DNA from: UBA7672 sp963718145 | GTDB lineage: Bacteria > Pseudomonadota > Alphaproteobacteria > Caulobacterales > Hyphomonadaceae | Reading direction: 5' to 3' | Assembly: GCA_963718145.1 (NCBI GenBank) | Contig: CAVQYJ010000012.1 | Span: 372,001 to 436,000 of the forward strand | DNA length: 64,000 nt | Shown here: piece by piece, positions 43,366 through 50,276 of the stretch | How the letters are laid out: every line of letters starts with the position of its first letter | Numbering within the stretch: position 1 is the first letter of the stretch | Notes under the pieces: model-generated | Told to the model about the DNA's origin: nothing | The model's input: only the letters and a program-made list of their open reading frames with translations | Databases searched by the model: none | Made by a program: the position numbers and the translations under genes

Positions 43366-43652
43366 AGATACGCCTGACGCCGCAAGCCGGCCACGACCTC
43401 GAAGAGATTCGCGCCTACGTGGTTGAGCGTAGCCCAGCTGCGGCGGACCGCATTAGAACACGGATCGACGCGGTACTTCAGCGATTGTCCGACCTTCCCC
43501 TGACCGGCGCGGTAACAAGCGAGCCCAATGTTCGCGTCGCGCAGCTCAAGGAGTATCCGTATCGGATATTCTACGTTGTCCGCGAGGACACGATCGACGT
43601 CCTGCACATCCGCCATACATCGCGCCGCAACTTCACCCCATCGGATACCTGA
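43356..43652 (+). CDS. ParE/RelE family toxin
   Basis: A 98-aa protein starting with GTG 43356. It has the ParE/RelE-fold motifs: 'LTPQAGHDLEEIRAYVVERS' (6–25), 'RIDAVLQRLSDLPLTG' and 'LKEYPYRIFYVVREDTIDVL' (64–84), ending in 'HIRHTSR'. Which target (gyrase for ParE, ribosome-bound mRNA for RelE) is not decided by sequence. It overlaps the antitoxin gene and its 3' end overlaps the convergent aldo/keto reductase gene by 20 bp. Short, compact and probably horizontally mobile. Confidence 0.85.
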   Translation: MALKIRLTPQAGHDLEEIRAYVVERSPAAADRIRTRIDAVLQRLSDLPLTGAVTSEPNVRVAQLKEYPYRIFYVVREDTIDVLHIRHTSRRNFTPSDT

Positions 43653-44649
43653 TCTCCTTCGAGACCTCGTCCACCTTCTTCATCACGTCATCGGGAAGCG
43701 TCACGTCGGCCGCCTTCAGGATATCCGGCAGGTGGTCTTCATGCGTTGCGCCCACGATGGTCGAGGCGACGAAGTCGTGCTGCTTGCTCCAGGCAGTGGC
43801 GAACGTCGTCACCGACATGCCGGCTTCGCGCGCCAGGCCGATCCAGCGCCCGGTGGAAGCCAAGGTGTGTTCGTTGACATAGCGGCGCGCCATCGGGGCC
43901 TGGCGGGCCGGCATGTCCTTGTACTTCGTGAAACGGGCGCCAGCGGGCCATGCGCCGCCCTGGTACTTGCCGGTCAGCACGCCGCCGCCCAGGGGTGAAT
44001 ACGGGATGAGGCTCACGCCTTCCTGCCGGCACACCTGCGCCAGCTCGTCCTCGAAGCGGCGGTTGTTGAGGCTGAAATTGTTCTGGATCGAATTGTGCCG
44101 CGCGATGCCCAGCCGCTCCGACGTCGCGAGCGACTTCATCAGGCCCCAGCTGGTCTCGTTCGAGCAGCCAATCACACGCACCTTGCCGGCCTTCACCAGC
44201 TCGTCGAGCGCCAGCATGTGCTCGTCATAGGCGACGCCATGGTCGGGCCAGTGGGTCTGGTAGAGATCGACATAGTCCGTCTGCAGCCGCTTCAGACTGG
44301 CGTCGAACGCCCGCACGATGTTGTGGCGGTCCGTCGCCGTCATGGCATGCCGCTGCGCCGACTTGATCCATCCATGCGACGGACCTGAGACCTTGGTGGC
44401 GAGCAGCACGGCGTCGCGCGGCTTGGTCTTCATCCAGCGACCGACGATCTCCTCCGTGCGTCCGGCGTACTTGGCGTCGGGAGGAACGGGATAGTTTTCC
44501 GCCGTGTCGTAGAAGGTGATGCCCGCCTCGAACGCTTTATCCAGGATACGATGGCTCATCGCCTCGTCAGCCTGGTTGCCGAACGTCATCGTCCCCATGC
44601 AGATTTCGGAAACGTGCAGCGCCGAGCGGCCAAGGCGGCGGGTTTTCAT
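43633..44649 (-). CDS. Tas-like aldo/keto reductase
   Basis: The 338-aa enzyme has the AKR tetrad D48 and Y53 ('YDTAENYP'), K86 ('ATKVSG') and H133 ('QTHWPDHG'). 'TEEIVGRWMK' at 65–74 and the long C-terminal segment 'GATHEDHLPDILKAADVTLP' are Tas-like. It should reduce a carbonyl with NADPH. The gene is preceded (35 nt) by the same 18-bp palindrome found before the aldo/keto reductase at 19650, so both probably answer one repressor. It is convergent with the toxin gene. Confidence 0.9.
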   Translation of the reverse strand: MKTRRLGRSALHVSEICMGTMTFGNQADEAMSHRILDKAFEAGITFYDTAENYPVPPDAKYAGRTEEIVGRWMKTKPRDAVLLATKVSGPSHGWIKSAQRHAMTATDRHNIVRAFDASLKRLQTDYVDLYQTHWPDHGVAYDEHMLALDELVKAGKVRVIGCSNETSWGLMKSLATSERLGIARHNSIQNNFSLNNRRFEDELAQVCRQEGVSLIPYSPLGGGVLTGKYQGGAWPAGARFTKYKDMPARQAPMARRYVNEHTLASTGRWIGLAREAGMSVTTFATAWSKQHDFVASTIVGATHEDHLPDILKAADVTLPDDVMKKVDEVSKEIRYPMG

Positions 44650-44684
44650 GTGGGAGCCTTCTGATTTTCGCGAGACGTTAGCGA

Positions 44685-44702
44685 TGTGAGCGAGGGCTCA
44701 CA
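44685..44702. promoter_or_regulatory. 18-bp palindromic operator, second copy
   Basis: TGTGAGCGAGGGCTCACA has 7-bp arms and matches the palindrome at 19601–19618 in 16 of 18 positions. It lies 35 nt upstream of the aldo/keto reductase start at 44649. Confidence 0.6.
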
Positions 44703-44710
44703 AGCGTTGA

Positions 44711-45394
44711 TCAGGAAGGGGACGTACGGTCGCTATAGATAACCGGCCGGATCGAACAGTTCCGCTCACCCGACCGCGAAGGCGGTGGCGTATCCCTTTC
44801 GTCCGCAAACAACATGACTTGGTCGTTGCGCGAAAGAATTCCAAGGTTGCAGCGACCTGTCTCAGGGTTGCTTTCACGCTCGCGTTTGGACCCCACCCAC
44901 TCATCACTTCCGGCCGCCTCCTCGATCGCGCGCTGAAGGTTGGCGACGACCGGCGGCATTCCAACGGCTCTACCTCCCCGGTCAAACACGCACTTCATCT
45001 TACCGTCGACCATGACGACGAGCTGTGTTGTAGGGCCATCCGCGGAGCGGTCATCGTAAGAGTCCGACATCGAGAAATAGTCGGCTTGGACAAACTGGCT
45101 GAACAACGCTCTGACTGCTTCTGTCGGAATCGCGCGCGTCCGTTCCCCGTCTGCCTTGACGAATCCCCGACCGCAATAGCGTACGTGGCCATCGCCACGA
45201 ACTTCGACCTGATAAGCCGGGCAGGCGCCAAAGCATGGGCTGCGGACAATCGCGATGCGGAGCGAATTCCAGTCAGTAACGCCCAGGGAGGATTCGATTG
45301 CCGCGGGTGGTGTTTCAATGGTCGTGGGTTGAGGCGCTTGCACCTTGGTGCACGCCGCGATCAGCAGGAAGGCGAACCCCGCGCTCGAACGCAT
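44711..45394 (-). CDS. DUF6438-like lipoprotein
   Basis: The 227-aa protein has a short lipoprotein signal (MRSSAGFAFLLIAACTKVQA, Cys15). The DUF6438-like core reads 'IVRSPCFGACPAYQVEVRGD' followed by 'GHVRYCGRGFV' (about residues 48–80) with Cys residues that could pair. The C-terminal 70 residues are less conserved. Its first base is the last base of the moaB stop (TGATG), so it is translated with moaB although it is an exported protein with no evident link to molybdopterin. Confidence 0.72.
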   Translation of the reverse strand: MRSSAGFAFLLIAACTKVQAPQPTTIETPPAAIESSLGVTDWNSLRIAIVRSPCFGACPAYQVEVRGDGHVRYCGRGFVKADGERTRAIPTEAVRALFSQFVQADYFSMSDSYDDRSADGPTTQLVVMVDGKMKCVFDRGGRAVGMPPVVANLQRAIEEAAGSDEWVGSKRERESNPETGRCNLGILSRNDQVMLFADERDTPPPSRSGERNCSIRPVIYSDRTSPS

Positions 45395-45960
45395 CAGCTC
45401 TCCATCAACCTCGGCATCAGCTCGACCATGTTGCAGGGCATGTGGCGGCTGTCGAGTTGCCAGCGGATGAGCTTGTCCCAGCCGTCTTTCACGGCGCCGT
45501 TCGATCCCGGCAGGCAGAAGATGAAAGTGCCGTTGGCGACGCCGGCGCAGGCGCGGGACTGGAGCGTGGAGGTGCCGACGGACTGGAAGCTGACGAGATG
45601 CCAGACGGTGTTGAAGCCTTCGATCTCCTTGTCGAACAGGGGACGCACGGCTTCGGGCGTGACATCCCTGCCCGTGAGGCCGGTGCCGCCGGTCGTCACC
45701 ACGGCATCGACATTGCGGTCAGCGATCCACATGCGCATGACCGCCCGGATCGAGTTGATCTCGTCCGGCACGATGGCCTTGTCCGCCACCTCATGGCCGC
45801 TCTCCCGCACCCGCTCAGCCAGCAGGTGACCGGATGTGTCCGTCTCGTCGGTGCGCGTGTCCGAGATCGTCATCACGCAGATGCGCAGCGGATGAAACGG
45901 CGCATCATCCACCATCTTGCCGCCCGGGGCGGTGAGCGGGGGGTAGTTCGGTCCAGCCAT
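45394..45960 (-). CDS. moaB: molybdenum cofactor biosynthesis protein B
   Basis: From ATG 45960 the protein is 188 aa (a longer frame upstream overlaps moaE). The MoaB/MogA fold is clear: 'ICVMTISDTRTDETDTSG' near 27–44, 'TTGGTGLTGRDVTPEAV' near 92–108 with the molybdopterin-binding GGTG, and 'FCLPGSNGAVKDGWDKLI'. MoaB/MogA-type proteins adenylylate molybdopterin. It begins 1 nt after the moaE stop, giving moaE–moaB–DUF6438 as one operon. Confidence 0.92.
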   Translation of the reverse strand: MAGPNYPPLTAPGGKMVDDAPFHPLRICVMTISDTRTDETDTSGHLLAERVRESGHEVADKAIVPDEINSIRAVMRMWIADRNVDAVVTTGGTGLTGRDVTPEAVRPLFDKEIEGFNTVWHLVSFQSVGTSTLQSRACAGVANGTFIFCLPGSNGAVKDGWDKLIRWQLDSRHMPCNMVELMPRLMES

Positions 45961-45961
45961 T

Positions 45962-46429
45962 CTAGTCTCCATTATCCCATCGCGAGCGGGCTGAGCGGTC
46001 ATCGCCTCGCGGCTCGATCCATTCGGCAACCTCGCCTTCCTTGGCCGGCCGAACTTCCTTCTTCCAGAACGGCGCTTCGGTCTTGAGGCGATCCATCAGG
46101 TAGTCAACCGCCTGCAACGCCTCGCGTCGGTGTTTCGACAGCACCGCCACCAGCACGATCGCCTCGCCAGGCGCCATGCGGCCATAGCGGTGGATGACGA
46201 GTGTGTCGATGACATCGAAGCGCGCGCGCGCCTCCGCCTCGATCGCAGCGATCTGCTTTTCGGTGAAGCCGGGATAGGCCTCGAGTTCGAGAGCGGACAC
46301 TTCGCCACCGTGGGCGGAATCGCGGACTGAACCGACAAACGACGCCAGGGCGCCTGCCTCGCCGCGGCCCTTGCCAAAGGCGGCGGTTTCGGCTTGCGGA
46401 TCAAAGGGCGCGGTCTGAACACGGATCAT
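45962..46429 (-). CDS. moaE: molybdopterin synthase catalytic subunit MoaE
   Basis: The 155-aa protein is the catalytic partner of MoaD. It has 'LASFVGSVRD' (28–37), 'LELEAYPGFTEKQI', 'IHRYGRMAPGEAIVLVAVLS', and the active-site lysine region 'PFWKKEVRP'. It converts cPMP to molybdopterin using the MoaD thiocarboxylate. It is first in the moaE–moaB–DUF6438 operon; its partner moaD is about 4.4 kb away in the moaA operon on the same strand. Confidence 0.94.
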   Translation of the reverse strand: MIRVQTAPFDPQAETAAFGKGRGEAGALASFVGSVRDSAHGGEVSALELEAYPGFTEKQIAAIEAEARARFDVIDTLVIHRYGRMAPGEAIVLVAVLSKHRREALQAVDYLMDRLKTEAPFWKKEVRPAKEGEVAEWIEPRGDDRSARSRWDNGD

Positions 46430-46457
46430 GGGCGGCAGGCTATCCGGCCCGGCGCGA

Positions 46458-48059
46458 TCAGGAAAGCTTCAGGATCGCCGACCCGAACGGCTCCATCATC
46501 AGCTTTCCACCCGCCAGCACGGCGTCGGCCGCCCAGAGAACAGAGGGGATGCCTTCTCCGATCTCGCGCGTGGCCGCTTCGCTCCTGAAGCTGAACACGC
46601 ACAGCACCCGCTCATCTCCCGCCCTGCGCTCGAACACGAGCTGGCCGTCTGACGCCTCGACAACGCGGAAGGATCCGGCCGCCAGCGCCGCGCTGCCCTT
46701 GCGCAGCGTGATCAGCTTCTGCGTCGTGTGCAGGACGGAGTCCGCAAGCTGCTCCTGCTTCTCCACCGCCAGCATGCGCTGGCGCGGATCAATCGGCAGC
46801 CAGGCCTCCCGGGCCTTGGTAAAGCCTGCATTGATCTCATTCTTCCACGGCATCGGCGTGCGGCACCCGTCGCGCCCCTTGGTGGCCGGCCAGCCGGCGA
46901 TGCCCCACGGATCCTGCAGCTTCTCGAACGGCACGTCGGCGTCCGGCAGGCCGAGCTCCTCGCCCTGGTACATGAAGATCGTGCCGCGCAGGCTCATCAG
47001 CAGCGACAGGAACAGCGGCGCCGCCCGGCCGCTCGGCGCGCCGATCGCCTCGCCCCAGCGCGTCGCCACCCGGATCACGTCGTGGTTGGAAAACGCCCAG
47101 CTCGGCCAGCCATCTTCCGCCCCCTCGCCCCATTGCGACAGGATGCTCGCCATCTTCTCCGCGCCTGGCCAGGAAGCGAGAAAGTCGAACGCATAGGCCG
47201 TGTGGAGGCGATCCGTGCCGCGAGTGTACTCCGCCATCAGCCCATACGAGCCCGGCGCGAGCTCGCCCACCGTCATACGGGCGCCATAGCCATCCATCAC
47301 CGCACGCAGCTTCGCGATGAAGCCGAGCGTCTCCGGCTGGTTCGAGTTGAACGCGTGCACCTGCATGTTGCGCGGCAGGGCGGGCTTCGGATCTCCCGAT
47401 GGCGGATTGTCGCGCAGCTTCGCGTCATGGACATAGTAGTTGGCCACATCCAGCCGGAAGCCATCCACGCCGCGGTCGAGCCAGAATTTCGCAATGTCGA
47501 GAATGGCCGCCTGCACATCCGGGTTGCGGAAGTTTAGGTCCGGCTGCGTCGGCAGGAAGTTGTGCAGGTAATACTGCCTGCGCCGCGGCTCCCAGGTCCA
47601 CGCCGGACCGCCAAACCAGGCCTGCCAGTTTGACGGCGGCGATCCATCCGGCTTCGGATCGGCCCAGACATACCAGTCGGCGCGTGCGTTCGTGGCGTCC
47701 TGCCGGCTGGCCTTGAACCAGTCATGGTCCGACGACGTATGCGACCACACCTGGTCGATGATGACCTTCAGGTCGCGCTCGTGCGCCGCCTTCAGCAGGG
47801 CGTCAAAATCGGCAAGCTGCCCGAACATCGGATCGACATCGCGATAGTCCGAAACGTCGTACCCGAAATCCCTCATGGGCGACTTGAAGAACGGCGACAG
47901 CCACACGCCATCGACGCCCAGGGACTTCACATAGTCGAGCCTGCTCGCAATGCCCTTGAGATCGCCGATCCCGTCGCCGTTCGAATCCATGAACGAGCGC
48001 GGATAGATCTGGTAGAGCACCGCGCCCCGCCACCAGTCCCTGTCCGCAACTCCCGCCAC
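46458..48059 (-). CDS. GH13 alpha-glucosidase (oligo-1,6-glucosidase-like)
   Basis: A 533-aa GH13 enzyme: 'AVLYQIYPRSFMDSNGDGIG' at residues 13–32 (with a Ca-binding-type loop), nucleophile D204 in 'DGFRLDVANYYVHD', acid/base E266 in 'MTVGELAPG', and the third carboxylate D327 in 'FSNHDVIR'. No signal peptide is visible, so it is likely cytoplasmic and hydrolyses short alpha-glucosides taken up from outside. Fold and length match GH13 alpha-glucosidases. It is divergent from the membrane acyltransferase gene. Confidence 0.92.
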   Translation of the reverse strand: MAGVADRDWWRGAVLYQIYPRSFMDSNGDGIGDLKGIASRLDYVKSLGVDGVWLSPFFKSPMRDFGYDVSDYRDVDPMFGQLADFDALLKAAHERDLKVIIDQVWSHTSSDHDWFKASRQDATNARADWYVWADPKPDGSPPSNWQAWFGGPAWTWEPRRRQYYLHNFLPTQPDLNFRNPDVQAAILDIAKFWLDRGVDGFRLDVANYYVHDAKLRDNPPSGDPKPALPRNMQVHAFNSNQPETLGFIAKLRAVMDGYGARMTVGELAPGSYGLMAEYTRGTDRLHTAYAFDFLASWPGAEKMASILSQWGEGAEDGWPSWAFSNHDVIRVATRWGEAIGAPSGRAAPLFLSLLMSLRGTIFMYQGEELGLPDADVPFEKLQDPWGIAGWPATKGRDGCRTPMPWKNEINAGFTKAREAWLPIDPRQRMLAVEKQEQLADSVLHTTQKLITLRKGSAALAAGSFRVVEASDGQLVFERRAGDERVLCVFSFRSEAATREIGEGIPSVLWAADAVLAGGKLMMEPFGSAILKLS

Positions 48060-48175
48060 ACGCGATCTCCTGACAGACTCGGCACGCCGATTGCTTTTCC
48101 CTCATCAAGCGAAGCGCCGATAGGGCGTTAACCGTCATTTCGTGCCTCATCGGGGCATAACCAGGGTCCAGACCG

Positions 48176-49234
48176 TTGCAAACCACGTCCACCCTCGCGA
48201 ACCCCGCCGCCGCCGACCGGGTGGCGTGGGTCGATTACGCGAAGGGCATGTGCATCATCCTGGTGGTGATGTTCCACACGGTTAACCACTACGAGGCCGC
48301 CATTGGCGCCGAAGGGTGGATGCGCTGGATCGTCGAATTCTCGAAGCCGTTCCGGATGCCGGACTTCTTCCTCATCTCCGGCCTCTTTCTCGCGCGAACG
48401 ATCAACGCACCCCTGAGAGACTATCTCGACAAGAAGGTTGTCCACTTCGCGTATTTCTACCTGCTCTGGCTCGGCCTGACCCTGCTGGTCACCGACCACG
48501 ACACGCTCACAGCCAGTCCGATCGAGTTCGCCAGGCTCTATGTCTGGAACATCCTGCAGCCCACAGGCGTGCTGTGGTTCGTCCACATGCTGGCGGTGTT
48601 CTATGTGATCACGCGGCTGCTGCGCCGTGCTCCCAAATGGGCTGTGCTGCTCGCTGCGGCCGGCCTCCAGATCGCGCACCAGGCCATGTGGATCGACACG
48701 CCGAGCTTCATCGCGAACCGGCTGATGGACTACTATGTCTTCTTCTTCCTCGGCTATGCGATCTCCGGCCTGGTGTTCGGCCTTGCGGACCGCGCAAAGG
48801 CGCGGCCATGGCTGACGCTCGGCGTCCTCGCCTTGTGGGGCCTTGGCAATTTCTGGCTCACCCAGCGCGGCCTGCACCACCTGCCCTTCGCCGGCCTGCT
48901 GATGGGCCTTGCCGGCGCGATCGCAGTCGTCGAGATGGCGGCGCTGCTATCGAAATGGAAGTCGGCGCGTTTCATCCGCTACTGCGGACAGAACTCGATC
49001 GTCATCTACCTGACATTCTTCTTCCCGATGACCGCGCTGGAGCGCCTTCTTGCGAGCAATCAGATCATTCCAGACGTCGGCTGGGCGTCGTTCGCGATCC
49101 TGGCGGTGTCGGTTGTGCTGCCGCTGCTCTTCCATCTCGCCATAAGGAAGACGCCGCTGATCGCGCTTTATGTCCGTCCGAAGCCGTTCCGGCTGGGCAA
49201 CACGCCGCGAGCACTCGTTCCGGCTGCGGCTTGA
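48176..49234 (+). CDS. acyltransferase family membrane protein
   Basis: An integral membrane protein of about 352 aa with roughly ten membrane helices. The signature is 'WVDYAKGMCIILVVMFHTVN' (about 18–37) with the H of the acyltransferase-3 fold, and 'FRMPDFFLISGLF' (about 58–70). No ATG exists at the start; TTG 48176 or GTG 48221 are the candidates, so the N-terminal 15 residues are uncertain. Members O-acylate glucans, LPS or other surface sugars. The substrate is unknown; the GH13 gene is divergent. Confidence 0.85.
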   Translation: MQTTSTLANPAAADRVAWVDYAKGMCIILVVMFHTVNHYEAAIGAEGWMRWIVEFSKPFRMPDFFLISGLFLARTINAPLRDYLDKKVVHFAYFYLLWLGLTLLVTDHDTLTASPIEFARLYVWNILQPTGVLWFVHMLAVFYVITRLLRRAPKWAVLLAAAGLQIAHQAMWIDTPSFIANRLMDYYVFFFLGYAISGLVFGLADRAKARPWLTLGVLALWGLGNFWLTQRGLHHLPFAGLLMGLAGAIAVVEMAALLSKWKSARFIRYCGQNSIVIYLTFFFPMTALERLLASNQIIPDVGWASFAILAVSVVLPLLFHLAIRKTPLIALYVRPKPFRLGNTPRALVPAAA

Positions 49235-49342
49235 CCTCGACTCCTTGCCGAACCGTCTCGGTGTCGCCTCGCGATTGCGGGTAGAATCGATTCCGTCAGG
49301 CCTGTCTGACAGACTCGTGTTCCGGGCGCCGGCGTGGCCACC

Positions 49343-50146
49343 CTACTCCACGCCCTTCTTCTCCACCGCCCAGGCGGAGCTTCCACAGTATCCGCACGCG
49401 TCGCCTTTGAACATTGCGCCGGCCGTTTCGTCACCGGCGAGCTGCCACAGGAACCACGCGGTCGTCGCGGGGCGGTAGGGGCCGTTGGTTCCGGTCGAGG
49501 GTGCGCTGTGGCCGGCGGCGACGAGCGTGGACCAGAAGACGGGAACGTTTGCCGTGTCGAAGATGGGCTGCTGGTGGCGCGCGGGATCCGCGACGCTGTC
49601 TGCGCCGCCGGACAGCAGCAGCATCGGGCCGTGCTGCTGCGTCTCCGCCCCGGGCTCGTAGCGGCGGCTGCCGAGCGTGTAAGGCTGGATCGGCGCGGTA
49701 GCGGTTATGCGCGGGTCGCGGCCGGCCATGATCGCCCCGGCGGCGCCCTGGCTGTGACCCGCGGCGCCGACATGGGCGAGATCAACCGCGCCTTTCAGGA
49801 CGCTGCCCTCGCGCACGTTTTCCCTGGCGAGATAGTCGAGGCAGTCGAGCAGCGGCTTGCCTGTGCCGGCATTGCCATCCATCGAGGCGGCGACGACGAA
49901 GCCATGGCTCGCCCACTGGACCAGCATCGGCGAATAGACTGCGACCATCGTGTTCGTGCCGTTGCCCCACAGGATGACGGGGGACGGTTTCGGTTCAGGC
50001 CTGATGGGGCGGAAGACGTGGCATCCAGGCGCTGCCTGCGTCTGCTTCACCGGGTACGGGCCGCGCACGTCGTAGGGGCCCGGTTCCTGCGCGAGCGCCG
50101 GAGCCGAGAGCGCGACAAACGTGACGGCGGCTACGAGATGCTTCAT
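49343..50146 (-). CDS. secreted alpha/beta hydrolase resembling PET-hydrolase/cutinase family
   Basis: The 267-aa protein starts with a signal peptide (MKHLVAAVTFVALSAPALAQ). The nucleophile elbow is GHSQG (about 149–153), a candidate catalytic Asp lies in 'GGADSVADPA' and His in 'VAAGHSAPST'. 'NGTNTMVAVYSPMLVQWASH' fits the oxyanion region of the PET hydrolase/cutinase-like family. Two C-terminal cysteines ('GDACGYCGS') could form a disulfide. The substrate is unknown: polyester, lipid or cuticle polymer. It stands alone between two other units. Confidence 0.8.
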   Translation of the reverse strand: MKHLVAAVTFVALSAPALAQEPGPYDVRGPYPVKQTQAAPGCHVFRPIRPEPKPSPVILWGNGTNTMVAVYSPMLVQWASHGFVVAASMDGNAGTGKPLLDCLDYLARENVREGSVLKGAVDLAHVGAAGHSQGAAGAIMAGRDPRITATAPIQPYTLGSRRYEPGAETQQHGPMLLLSGGADSVADPARHQQPIFDTANVPVFWSTLVAAGHSAPSTGTNGPYRPATTAWFLWQLAGDETAGAMFKGDACGYCGSSAWAVEKKGVE

Positions 50147-50228
50147 CGGTCAAGCGTAGGCGGTTCAGAAGTCGCCGGAAAGACGTTCGGGGGCGCACGG
50201 CGCTGCCTGCTGCGAGATGGACGCAAAC

Positions 50229-50262
50229 AAAAAGCCCGGCGGTTTCCCGCCGGGCCTTCGTT
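50229..50262 (-). terminator. intrinsic terminator of lon
   Basis: A 9-bp stem (50234–50242 with 50247–50255, 4-nt loop) is followed on the minus strand by GCTTTTTGTTTG. It ends the lon transcript. Confidence 0.85.
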
Positions 50263-50276
50263 TTCAGTCAGCTTCC

